DNA from: Pigoraptor vietnamica
Lineage: Eukaryota > Opisthokonta > Filasterea
Assembly (NCBI GenBank): GCA_943704525.1
Contig: CALSCQ010003051.1
Location: forward strand, 1-32,362
Reading direction: 5' to 3'
Length of the DNA: 32,362 nt
The translations under genes were made by a program, and so were the position numbers. This document shows positions 10,310 to 23,300 of the stretch, in pieces; position 1 is the first letter of the stretch, and each line of letters begins with the position of its first letter. Under the pieces are notes generated by a model that saw only the letters and a list, made by a program, of their open reading frames with translations, did no database searches and was not told the origin of the DNA.

Positions 10310-11060
10310 GGGGACCGTATCCCGGGAGTCCGAGTGGCCGCGGAATGGCGGCCGTCTTCCAATGCACGCATAAATCTGAACCCGTTCACTAAAGGGGATC
10401 GTCGCCGGTTGCCGTGGTGGTTTGTGGTGCGATTTTTCTGCCGTTTCGGCACAACGACCTGGCGTCGTCCAAAACTGAAACTGAGAACGGAAGCCGGCCG
10501 CCGGCGGTCAGTTGGCAGAACGGCCACAGCCAAAGTCCAAATATGGCAGGTCCACTGCCAGTTTGACAGTTCGTGACATGAGCTGACAGAAAAGGAAATA
10601 TTTCCACTACTTAATAACAATTTCAAAATCGCAAATACCGCTGATTGAATGATACATGATTTAGTCTATTTGAAATGGAGTAATTAGCACGTGGGACGGC
10701 GCTGCTCACGCCCACCGGCCCCTTCAGCACACCCGCAAATCGCCGCAAATCGCAGACTCGAATTGACATGTATTGAAAGAATTGCCCGCGAAATCGACGC
10801 CCCGTCAATTCAATTGTCACCGCGCGAATCCTCCGTGTCCCACCCGTGCTTTTCAAATTGAAACAGCCCCCAATTTTTCGTCAAAAGAGGCCGATTTCCC
10901 ACTTTGGCAGCACCCGCAAACTCCCTTTGTAACCGGCGTAAATTCGGTCGAATGGACCCCGCCCCCTTTTCGCCCTGTGCGAGGCGATTGTTCCCACGCG
11001 CCTTTTGCGGGCTTGCAGCTGCTGTGGCCAGTCCCACTCTCCGCACATTCCTCCCTGCTC

Positions 11061-11116
11061 ACTTTCTCTCTCTCCCTCTCTCTCCCTCTCTCTCCCTCTC
11101 TCTCCCTCTCTGCAGG
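11061..11116 (+). promoter_or_regulatory. CT-rich tract ending in TGCAG upstream of the giant gene
   Basis: Tandem TCTCTCCC-type octamers run for about 50 bp and end in CTGCAG. This may be a promoter pyrimidine tract or the polypyrimidine tract and acceptor of an intron in the 5' UTR of the giant gene, whose ATG is about 270 bp downstream. The sequence does not decide between these. A short upstream reading frame starts at 11124. Confidence 0.4.
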
Positions 11117-11386
11117 CAGTCCATGTGCGTCTTCCAGCTCGGCATGAAGACTGCTGACCCACGGAAATAGGGGGATCATACGACGCTTTATAGCACACGA
11201 CAGCGTCTGCGGGCTGCTCCTTGCCTCGCGCTGTCTGGCTCTGTTCTGCGTTAGAACTCAGTCGTTAGCACAAGCGGAGTGTGTGGGCGATCCCGGCTCT
11301 TCACGTAGGGACGCTCCCCTCTGGACGCTCGCAGAGCACCCACCCTTCTCTCCGGTTCACACGCGCGCGGGCGCGGTTTGTGGGAG

Positions 11387-14300
11387 ATGGCGTCTCAGCG
11401 GGTGTTTCTCCGCTTGTGCGTCCTTGCCCTCCTCGCTCTCTCGGCGCTGCCCCTTCGCGCGTCGGCCGATGATGCCGTTCCCGGTGACGAGGTGTGGGAT
11501 TTCGATTACGACGACGAGGCTCGCCGTGAACTTGAGCGCCGCTTCGACAACAACTTCATCGCGTCGACGGCGCATCCCACCGCGACGCCTTCTATTTCGC
11601 CCAAGGCCACCAAGACGGCGCATCCCACGTCCACGAGCGTTCCCACGAGCGTGCGTTGCTTCCGGTCCGGCCTGAACATCACCGGCCAGGCTGCGGAGGA
11701 ATTCATCAAAAAGTGCACGTCGTACAACGAGCCGCCGTACTTTCTCGTGCCCAACGCGACCCTGCCGTCGATCTACGAGGACATTCCCGACATCTTCAAC
11801 GACGGTGTCACGGTGGCCTCCCTCGGCGCGCTCGCGGTGGACGACGTCGACGTCCTGTACGTCCTCGATTCGGGCACCATCCTCGGCGTCCCCACGCTCT
11901 TCAAGATGCTTGACCTCGCCCTCCAGAGCTTCGCGTTCGATTGGTCCACGTACTCGACGGGGCTGAACGGCATGAACGGCACGGCGGCGGATCTCATCGC
12001 CAACGCGGTGGAGGGGGCCCTCGAGGCCACCGAGACGGCGTCGGACGACTCGATCAAGGAGGCTGTCGTGTTTGCGATCGAGCACCTCGCCGAGATTGCC
12101 TTCACCACGCTTCCTAAGAGTGGCGGCCGCCTGCAGGCGACCAACTCGACGATCAGCAAGTACCGCGACATCGTGGAGGGCGAGCTCATGGGCCCGTGGA
12201 CGAAGGTCCGCCTCGTCCCCGCGGCCAACTTCAACGGCCGCGCCGAGTTCACCGTCCTCGCGCACGACCGCAACCCGATCATCCGCGTGCAGAACGGCTC
12301 GTCCTTCTTTTCGCCCAACTCGCTCAAGGTCTACTGGCCCGTCACCCCCGTCAACGACCGCCCCGTCGTCGACACGACCAAGTTCGACCCGAGCAAGGAC
12401 GTCGTCTTGGCACCGGCCAACCCGTTCGCCTCGACCGCCGAGGTGGCCTCGATCTTCCTCCGCAACCTCACGCAGTTCGGCACCGACGTGGACGGTGACA
12501 CGCTGGGCATTGCTGTCATCGCCGTCGACGACGCACATGGCGCGTGGATGTACCAGAACCTCTTTCCCACGCCGGGCGACTGGATTGTGCTCAGCTCGCA
12601 GCTCATCTCCACGCGCTCTGCCGTGCTGCTCTCGGAGACCGTGCGCATCCGCTTCGTCCCGGAGGCTAGCTATCTCGGCAATGCCACCCTCACCTACCGC
12701 CTGTGGGACAAGACCCAGGGGACGGCCTTCTCCACGTTCGACGTCGCCGTGCACACGGCCCCGTCCGACTCTGTGAACCGCCGCGACATCACGGTCGTCT
12801 CGCGCCGCAAGGGTTGCGACGGCGTCGTCGACTCGCGCGCTGCCAACGACGCCTGCGGCACGTGCAAGGGCGATGGCTCTACTTGCCCCGGCTGCGACAG
12901 TGTCATGGGTTCGAACAAGAAGGTCGACCAGTGCGGGCAGTGCGGGGGCGACGGGACGTCGTGCCTCGGCTGCGACAAGCGCCCCAACTCCGGGCTCGTC
13001 TTCGACAGCTGCAACCAGTGCGGCCGCAACAACGCCGACAAGGACTGCAACGGCGACTGCTTCGGCGGGGCGTCCGTCGACTCGTGCGGCATCTGCGCGG
13101 GCGGCAAGACGGGTCGCATTCCCAACGCTTCGAAGGACTGCTTCGGCACCTGCGGCGGCACGGCCGTCATCGATGCGTGCGGCGACTGCACGATGGGGCT
13201 CACGGGTCACGCGTACAACTACCGCATGGACTGCAACAACAAGTGCGGCGGCAACGCCGTTGTGGACCGCTGCGGCATCTGCACGTCCGTCACCGACGAG
13301 TCGAAGAAGAAGTACATCGACTGCGCCAGCAAGTGCTTCGGCAAGGCCTTCCGCGATGGGTGCAACGATTGCGTCGGTGGCACCACCGGACTTGTGGCGA
13401 ACCACAACAAGGACGTGTGCGGCGTCTGCGGCGGCAACGGCCAGTCCTGCCTCGGCTGCGACGGCGTCCCGAACTCCGGCAAGAAGAAGGATCGCTGCGA
13501 CCAGTGCGGTGGCGACAACAGCGGGTGCACGGCGACGACGACCGTCTCCCCCGACGTCGTTCCGTCGACCACGGGCTATATTGTGGACGTCTACGGTGCC
13601 GGCTTCGTTGCCACAGGCGGCGCAGTCAACAACCGCTGCGAGATCCGCACGTCGGCCGATGTTCTCGTCGCCTCGAGCACCGCGTCGACCTTCGTCGATA
13701 ACGGCCACGTCAAGTGCACGCTTCCCGACAACATCCCCGCCGGCATCAATTACCGCGCCTACGTTCTCTATGACGGCGCGTCCAAGACTGCTACCTTTGC
13801 CACGTTCAGCGTCTACGACACGAATGCCGTGACCGCCATCGCCGCGACGTCCGATCTCACGACCGCGACGCCTGCCGTTACGCTCACCGCCAACACCGTG
13901 ACGGACAACATCGCCTTGCTCAAGTGCGTTGTTGTCAACACGGAGGGAACCCTCCCCGCGACCGTCCCTGCCGATGCCGTCATCGTGTCTGCGACGCGCG
14001 CAAGCGCGACGACGGCGACGTGCATGCTTCCCGCCGTCACCAGCTCGCGCAAGGTCACCGTCTCGCTCACGTACAACGGCATCGACCTCATTCCGTCTAC
14101 GGCAAAGTTTACGTACCAGGCGGCGGCGCCCACGATCGTGTCGGCGCGCTTCCAAAACAGCGGCAACGGCGCGACGCTCACGTTCTCCGGTCCCATTCGG
14201 TTCCCCGTCAGTGCCAACTGCGCGAGCATTCTCGACGCGACGACGCGCAGCCTCCTCGGTGTTGGTCCCGCGTGCAAGACACAGTCGGCGAGCGTGATTA

Positions 14301-17300
14301 ACGTCGTCTACGGCGCCAACGCGACCGTCGCGGTCGGTGCCACCTTCACGCTCGCTTCCGAGAGCATCCAGGCTCTTGACGAGAAGTACGCGCTCTACTC
14401 GTCCGGCAGCACCACGCTCCTTGGCCCGCTCAACCCCAACACGCCCGTCGTGCGCCTCACGCTCCCATCGGTCACCGGTATCTGCGACAGCCTCACAGTC
14501 CGCTACACGATCGTGTCTGGCAGCGCAGGACGTGCGCTTACGCTCGAGTGGGTCGTCCAGGCCAACGACGGCAGCGACACTTCGGCCATCGTGACGGCGC
14601 TCACCAACTCCGCTTCGAAGGGCGTCGCGTTCGTTGACAAGTCGCTGCTCACCTTCGGCATTGAGTACGCGGTGATCCTTCGCGCGACGAACATCTTCGG
14701 CAGGGCGGGCGTTGCGCAGGGCACGTTCACGACGTCGAACCTCCCCATCCCGACGGTGATCATCGACGGTCTCTCGACGCAGACCATCTACCGCTACAAG
14801 CACAACCAGTTCACGGCCACTGCGCGCCTCCCAGGCTGCATCACGACCACGGGTGGCCGCATCGAGTACGAGTGGACGGTTAGCAGCGACTCGTCAATCT
14901 CCCTCGGCAACGAGGTCCGCCGCAACGTCCTCCACGTGGACCCGTTCACGTTCGTCGCCGACCGGACGTACACGCTCAGCGTCGTCGCAACGATCCGCGG
15001 CCTTGGCGATCCCGCGAGTGGCTCTGCCTCCGTGACCGTCAACGTCCTCTCGTCCCCGCTCACGTCGTGGATTGTCGGTGGTGAGACCAAGCAGATCCCC
15101 GCCAGCAAGGCCCTTCGCGTCAGTGCCAACTGCGCCGATCAGGACAACGCCGGCGACTGCGCCTCGCGCGCCACCTTCCTGTGGACGTGCGCCCTCCTCG
15201 ACGACGACAAGGTCACCGAGCTGCCGTGCACGACGGACGCCGGCGACGAGCTCTTCTCCGTCGCCAACGGCATCAACCCCAAGGCGCGTAACCTCGACGT
15301 CCCCGCCAACTCGCTCCAGAGCGACTCGACGTACATCTTCCGCATTGTCTCGACGGTCGGCACGCGCACGACGACCGCCACGAGCACGGTACACGTGCTC
15401 TCGAAGGAGCCACCGAAGGTCACGATCATCAGCCAGCCCGTTGACCGTGTTGCTTCCAACAAGAAGCTCCGCATGCGTGTTGCTGTCACCTCGGACACCG
15501 ACTACACGATCGCGTGGACGAGCGTGTCGAGCGGCGGCAGCGCTGTCGTCGATCTGACCGCCGCGGGCGCCGTCTGCAACGAGAACGGTGCTCTTGACGC
15601 CGAGACGCTGTGCATCAGTGAGAACACGCTCGACGACGGTGCCACGTACACTTTCCGCGCGACGGCGACCAACACGGACGGCAGCACGTTCGCCGAGATC
15701 ACGGTCGTGACGGCGGCGGCACCCTCGGCCGGTTACCTCGTCATCACGCCCGACTCGGGAACGGCCATGGAGACCCTCTTCACCGTCTCGTCCGTCAACT
15801 GGATCGGCGAAACCGATCTCCGCTACACGCTCTCCTACGTGTCCAACACGACGTCGGGCGCGGAGCGCTTCCTCACCGACCGCCGTGCCAACTCGGATTC
15901 GGACCTGTACCTCCCCCTCGGTGACGCTGACGACGGCTACAAGCTCAAGGTGTGGGTGACGGTTACGGACGCGAACGGGGCCTCGGGACGCGCCTCGTAC
16001 ACCGTCGTCGTGAGCCCGCCCACGGGCGCGACGGGCACGGCCGCGGACTTCAAGACGTTCGCCAACACGTACCTCAGCGGCAGCTCGCAGGCATTGCTGG
16101 ACGCCGGACTCCTCTCCGATTTCATCAGCGCGCTCGACTCGATCGTTGAGGCGCTCCACGCGCGCACGGGCGATGCCGCGTGCGAGGCGGACGTCGTCGA
16201 GGTGCTCGTCGCCATCACGTCGAGGGTCGCGACCCTCATGGAGATCGCGCCGCTCACCGACGAGAACATCCACCGCATCATCGCGATTCTCAGCAAGATG
16301 ACCAAGAAGTACGGCTCGTGTCTGGACAAGTCCACGCGCGACACGCTGCAGGCTGCCATCAACAAGTCGGTGCTCTCGGCCGTCGCGGGCGACCAGGGCG
16401 CGAGCGGCTACCTCGAGGACCAGCCGGCGCAGGACGCCATTGACGCCAGCGAGCGCATCTCGTCCAACACGACCACAGACTACGTCGACGTCCTCCGGCA
16501 GGTCGGCCGCGCGTACTCGAACAGCGCAGGACCCAACGAGGGTGCCAAGACGATCGTTTCCGAGTCTGGCGGCACGACTGTGATGGTGGAAGGCCACTCG
16601 TACGACCCGAACACCGCGCCGGCCAACTCCACGTTCCGCGGCGCGTGCGCTCAGTCCGGAAACACGACCGAGTGCGCGACGGTGATCTTCCCCAAGGACG
16701 CGCTCGACGCGATCGCCAAGAACGTCACCGACGCGAGCTGCGATCCCGACGAGGAGGACTGCGACGCCAAGCTCAACCAGCTGTACATCGACATGCAGTC
16801 GAATCCCGTCGGCAACTCCGGCACCGCGAAGAACTTCCAGCAGACCGCGACCGCCGAGTTCTCGTTCGTCAACTCTCGGACGGGCGAGTTCGTCCCGGTC
16901 AACAACCTCCCGTCGCCGTTCGATGTGGCCCTCATCCGGCGTGGCTCGAAGCAGGGAACGACCAAGGTCCCCACGCGCGTCGTGTGCCAGTACTTCGACA
17001 CAATCAAGAAGAAGTGGATCAGCGCGGGCCTCACCGCCAGGGTCAAGGGCACCAAGCAGGTGTTCTGCAGGACGTACCACGCCACGCTCTTCGGCGCTGT
17101 CGAGAGCAACGACACGAGCTCCCTGAGCCCGCCGGCCGCTTCGTACACGCGCTTCAGCCCCGCCATCAACAACATCGACGAGGGCGGCTCCTTCAGCGCG
17201 CGCGTCTCGGCGACCGTCGGCGCCAACAACGTCTCCCAGCAGTGCTGCGGCATCGTCTGGCAGGTCAACAACGGCTCGAGCTCCACCGGCTGGATCAACA

Positions 17301-20300
17301 TTGACCAGTCCGTGTTCGCGAGCGTGGCGACCGTGACGCCGAACAACCTCGGAACCACGTTCATCGCGACGAGCACGCTCTCGTTCAAGGAGGTGTATTC
17401 GACGTTCCAGCTCTACCGCTTCCGCGCCGTTGTTACGGACGAGATCGCCCTCAAGACGGAGATGACCCCGTTCAAGCTGACGATCGCCTCGGACAGGTTC
17501 GCCATGCTGCAGGCGTCGCAGGCCAACGTGCTCGCCGCCAAGGCCGTCAAGGAGTACTGGACGGCGCCTGACAAGGACTACCCTGCGTTCGAGCGCACGA
17601 TGTTCCGCGTCGCGGACAACACGGCCGCAAACCGCATGTTCCTTGCGGTCACGCGCAACATCGCCGAGCAGACGATCAACGTCGACGCCACGTCCGTCGT
17701 GGGCCCCGACAGCGCCTTTGACGTCATCTCGGAGTATGTCGTCGTTTCCTTCGACACGCGCCCGATCGACCAGGAGCCCTTCGAGACGGACTTCGCGACC
17801 GCCGTGAGCGCCGCGATGAAGACAGCCTACCCCACCGGCGTGTTCGTCACGCACATCGTTTCGAGCTTCCCCGACTCTGGCGTCGGCATCGACGTCCAGT
17901 TCTACGTGCGCGACTACACCACGGGCAAGGCCGTACCCAAGGCAACCGTCGCCGCCGTCGTTGCGGCTGGCGATGCGAACTGCGGCATGTTCGCTGCGTA
18001 CCCGACGACCCTCGGCGCGTACTGCAACATCGTCGTCGCCACGAAGAGCGTCTTGACCGTCTACGCGCCCGAGAACCACTACCTCGTGAGCCTCGGCGAT
18101 GACCCGTACACGCCTGGCGTCAAGCGCTCGGCCATCTCTTCGGACAGCTTCCACTGGACCCTCGAAAAGGTCGACGGCATGAACGGCCTGACCTACAACG
18201 AGACGGCGCCCTTCAGCAGCAGCCAGCGCTACTTCCTCCGCAACGTCGTCGGCGGCTACCTCGCGATTACCTTCGGCGGCGAGTCGCCCGTGTTCTCGTT
18301 CGTCTCGACCAACGCGACGGCCACCATGTTCGCCATGAGCACGCAGCTCACGTACTACATCACGGACCGCGTCAAGGGCTCGTCGGGCGCGTCTTCCAAC
18401 GCCTGGACGTCGGTTCGCTGCTCCGACTACTCCCCCAACCCGGAGAACACGGAGGCCCAGAACGTCGTCGACTGCGTGTTCGCCGAGGACAACCCGACGT
18501 ACCGCCGCCTCGAGTTCGACCTCGGCGGCGACTTCGGCGTCCTCAACGTCATCTTCTACCTCGGCACGTTCCCCTTCCCCATCCAGGGTGAGTTTGACAT
18601 CAACGACGCGACGCGCCCGTTCAACGCCTCCAAGTCGGCGTACACGCGCCTCGAAGTGTGGGCGCGCAGCGAGGGCTCGACAACGTGGTACGACTTCACG
18701 GACGGCGCGAGCTCTGCGACGCTGTCGTGCGGTGCCAACGCGGCCACGCGCCAGACGTTCTGCAGTGTCTCGTATGACGTCATGCGCATCATGCGCAACA
18801 ACTACAAGCTGCTGGGCAACACGGGCTTCCGTTACATCCGCGTGATCTTCGGCGAGATGTCCGTGTTCACGACGTCGCTCTTCTCGAAGGACCGCTACTA
18901 CAGCGTGCAGGAGGTCGAGATCCAGGGCAACTGCATCTGCAACGGCCACTCCAAGTCGTGCGCGATCACCAACGGTGCGTGCTACGACACGATCGCGACG
19001 ACGGGCCAGCCTTCCCCCATCCTCAACTGCCAGCACAACACGATGGGAACGCACTGCACGACGTGCACGAACGGGTTCTACAACAACCCCGCCAACACGG
19101 TCCCCCGCAACGCGTTCAACTGCGACCTCAGCGACAAGACGGCCCTCCGCACGTGCGACGGCCCGTACCTGCCCGACATGACCCCTCCCGAAATCGAGGC
19201 GCGCCGCTTCCAGTACCTCGGCCGCACGAACATCATCGCGTCGACGGCCATCGGGATGTTCAACTACACGTGGCCCTTCGGCGGGCCTTGCATCGCTTGC
19301 CAGTGCTACGGCCACTCGGCGTACGACCAGGGCGCCGACACGGAGCGCGCGTGCAACATCAACTCGGGAGTGTGCGACTGCCTGACGGAGTCCCGCAACG
19401 TCACGGGCGATCACTGCGAGATGTGCGTCCCCGGCTACTGCCGCATGTGCAACGCCACGGTGGGCTCCGGCAACACCACGACGGTGACGAACTGCCGCAC
19501 GAACACGTGCGACCTGTGCGACTGCAACCAGCACTCGCTGTACACGACCACCGGCGGCCTCGACCTCTGCAACGCCGATGGCTGCGCGTGCACGTGCAAC
19601 CCCTCGCACAACGTCACGGGCGCGAACTGCGAGTCCTGCAAGGTGGGCTACTTCAGCGCGACGGGCGACGCCGTGGACGGCACAAAGTGCTACGGGTGCG
19701 AGTGCCACGGCCACAAGTCCTCCTTCAACAACCAGTGCTCGAAGCTCGGCGGCGACTGCAACGAGGCGTACGACGGCACCCCGCAGCCGTGCGAGGGCAA
19801 CACCGAGGGCACCCACTGCGAATATTGCAAGCCGGGCTTCTACCGCCCGCTTAAGGACGGCAAGATCGACCTCTGGGACGACTGCGTCCCGTGCGACTGC
19901 AACGGTCACGGCAACGCGAAGGCGTGGGCCGGTCTTCTCGGCGGCACCGGCGGCGGCAAGACGTCGGTCTGCGATCCCGACGGCGGCGTGTGCAACTGCA
20001 AGGCGGCGGACAACGTCGAGGGCGACAACTGCGAGAAGTGCAAGCACGGCTACTGGAACGCGCAGGGCGACGGCACGAGCGGCGCCACGTGCGCGGCGTG
20101 CCAGTGCAACAGCCACAAGACGGGCAGCAGCAACGAGTGCGAGGCCAAGGGCGGCGATTGCCGGAACGACTTTGACGGCAACAGCCAGCCGTGCGAGGAC
20201 AACACCGACGGTCACAACTGCGAGCTCTGCCTCGGCGGCTTCTACCGCGCCTGCCACGAGCGCGCCGGCATCCCCGGCACCCCCTGCACGACGGCGCTCA

Positions 20301-23300
20301 CCGACGGGTGCATTGCGTGCACTTGCAACGGCCACCAGACGGCGAACGTGACGAGGGACGGGACGACGTACCCCACCTGCAACGCCGTGGGCGGCGCGTG
20401 CACGTGCACGGCGGCGTCCAACTCGGAGAACTACTTCTGCCAGGACTGCAAGCCCAACACGTGGAACGACGTCGGCGACGCTCAGAACGGGCGCGACTGC
20501 AAGCCGTGCGAGTGCTACGGCCACTCGTCGACTTGCAGCAACTTGGGCGTGTGCAGCGCTTGCGCGGACAACACCGAGAACGGCGCGAAGCAGAGGTGCG
20601 ACAAGTGCGTCGTCAACACGAAGCGCGCGAACATCGCCTCGTACAGCGACCCGACGAGCATCTCGGTCCAGGAACAGATGCGCCTCGAGTCTTGCGTGGC
20701 GTGCACGTGCAACACGCACGAGAACGTCCCCGGCGGCACGACGCGCTGCGACGAGTTCACGGGCAACTGCATCTCGTGCAAGGACAACACCCAGAACGGC
20801 GCGAACGGCGAGTGCGAGGAGTGCACGGACGGCCACTTCCGCGGCCTCACGGGTCACTACGTGGCCGCGAGCGACACGTGCCGCGTGTGCGACCTCACGG
20901 GTGGCACCGCCTGCGCCGTGCACACGCTGACGGACGGGTGCCTCGACTGCAACGCGCAGTGCTACGGGCCGAACAAGGGCTGCGACAAGAACACTGGCGA
21001 GTGCACCGACTGCGCTTCGTCCAACGCCGAGGGCTTCCGCTGCGAGCGCTGCAAGGCCGGCTACTTCGGCGACCCCGTGCGCGGCATCCCGTGCCAGCCG
21101 TGCCTCTGCTACCACTCGGAGGCGACGAACTGGGCCGGATACCCCTCGACGATCTTCAACAGCCACGACTACTGCGCCCTCCAGAACAACATCGCCAGCG
21201 CGCGAGAGTGCGTCCTCGACGAGACGCTCCTCACGGCCGCGCTCATCGCGCAGATCACGGGCGGCGCGCCAGAGAAGGCGTACGACGCGATCCGCTGCAA
21301 CTGCCCCAAGGACACGACCATCCCGTCCGGCTACTTTGGCCTGGCGAACGGCACAAAGTACGACGGGCACCAGTGCAGCACGTGCAAGTCGGCCATCTAC
21401 TACGGCCAGCCCACCAAGTGCAAGACGCCCGGCGCCGGCGGCGTCACGACGCTCTCGGTCAACGGGTGCGCCGCGTTCGAGGAGTGCAAGGTGTGCACGT
21501 GCTACGGCAACATTGACGAGACGTTCCTCTTTGAGGAGAACTGCAAGGCGGACGCCGACGGCAGCCTCAACTGCCCCGGATGCCTCGGCCACACGGCCGG
21601 CAAGCAGTGCGAGAAGTGCGAGGACGGATACTACGGCGTCGCGACGCGCCTCGACACGAACGGCGTGATCGGCACGGGCTTCGTGCTAGCCGCCAACGGG
21701 ACGTCGCTCAAGTGCCGCAAGTGCGACTGCAACGGCCAGGCGCTCGACCGCATCCCCGCCACCGCCGGCATCGCGGGCGACATGTGTGAGACGATCGATG
21801 ACGGACAATGGGGCCAGTTTAAGTGCCGGTGCAACACGGCGGCCGGCTACACGGGTCCCAAGTGCCGCCAGTGCCTGCGCGGCTACCAGCTTCGCAAGGG
21901 CTTCAACGACCAGGGCGTCGCCGACCCCGACTACGATTGGTGCGAGCGTGAGTATCCCAGACGCCGAGCGCGACCTGTGCGCCCTAGAGCGGTGTGTTTG
22001 CGCGATGTTTTCTAACGCGAATGGCTTACGCATCCTTCCCCCTCTTCCCGTCCGCAGCTTGCCCGACGTGCGTGCTCAACGTCTACCACGACGCGCTGGA
22101 GCCGCTCGAGGCCACTTTTGCCGAGCTGAAGGACACGGTGGACTATCTCAACGCGACGGTCAACGCCGACACGGACGCCATCGACACCGCGTACAACGCC
22201 CTTCTGGACCAGCAGACACACTTCGACGCCACGGACAAGCCCGCGATTCTCCAGGCGATCTCCACTATGCAGACCAACAAGAACAACGACATGGACATCC
22301 TCTCGCACAAGTTCGACACCCAGTCGACCAACGTCGGCACGCTGGAATCGGCCGTTACCTCGAGGACGACTTCGGTCGGCACGCTCGAGACGGACACGGC
22401 GGCGGACCTGTCCGCGCGCGGCGTGGCCCTGGATAACCTCGCGACGACGTACGGCAACCTCGACACGCAGACGCAGGCGACCCTCGACGCCGTCACCGCG
22501 GCCTCAAACGAGCTGACGACCCGCCGCGATTTGATCAACGGCCAGATTTCGGACACGCGCGACAACATGGACGACATCAGCGACGCCCTCCCCGGTTTCG
22601 CTGCACTTGGGCCGGACGCGCGCGACAAGGTCGACGCCGCCATTGAGGACCTTGCCCAGCGCAACGCCAACGTGCTGAACCCCATTCTCGAGGAGAAGAT
22701 GAAGGTGATCGTGGACGGTCTCGCGTACATCACGCAGCTCCAGGCCGACCTGGAGGCGCGCCTCGACGCCGGGCTCACGGGCCAGGAGAAGGCGTACACG
22801 GACGGCAAGACCGACCTCGTGAACCGTCTGAACCTGCAGAAGGCCGCGCTCGACGCCCTCGAGCTTCAGCTCGCCAACATCGGGACGATTCTCGACGACG
22901 CCAGCGGCTTCGACATCCAGACCGAGTTTAACACGCAGTCGCCCTCCATCATCGCCGGGCTCACGACGGCCCTCACGACCGCGCTCGCGAACCGCAACGC
23001 GTTTGTGGCGCGTCTGAGCACCGCCTTCGACGAGTTCCTCTCGGACGTCCGCGCCTTCCGCACGCGCGCCGAGAACCTTCAGGTCGCCGCCGCGTACCCC
23101 TCGCTCAACACGGCGACGACGGGCACGCCGCTCATGATCGCCAGCGAGGCCAGCAACTCGACGCTCGCGTGCGGCCTCGGCGGCTTCAACTCTGCCATCA
23201 ACTTCAACGGCACGGGCGCGATCAAGATCGACGCGGAGGACTTCCCCGATATCGCTGACGGCGTGACGGTGGCCGGTTGGGTCCGCCAGGTGCCCGGCAA

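Larger units (their letters stand above)
9633..11386. other. Long intergenic spacer between the channel and the giant laminin-like gene
   Basis: This 1.75 kb stretch lacks a credible coding region: reading frames are short and of unlike composition to the neighbours. It contains the foldback at 9820-10069, a 22 bp GC palindrome at 10288-10309, short repeated motifs (ACCCGCAAA near 10733 and 10913), and a CT-rich tract before the giant gene. It must include the 3' UTR of the channel gene and the promoter and 5' UTR of the giant gene. Confidence 0.6.

Noticed and set aside
10223-10626. Overlapping short open frames on both strands in the spacer
   Set aside because: Short, different in composition from neighbouring exons, with no splice-linked partners or recognisable motifs.
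11357-21592. Two very long open frames on the minus strand, 1148 and 2232 codons, opposite the giant gene
   Set aside because: They are antisense shadows created by the GC-ending codon usage of the plus-strand gene. Their translations are Arg/Ala/Val/Asp-rich low-complexity with no family features, whereas the plus-strand frame has clear domains.
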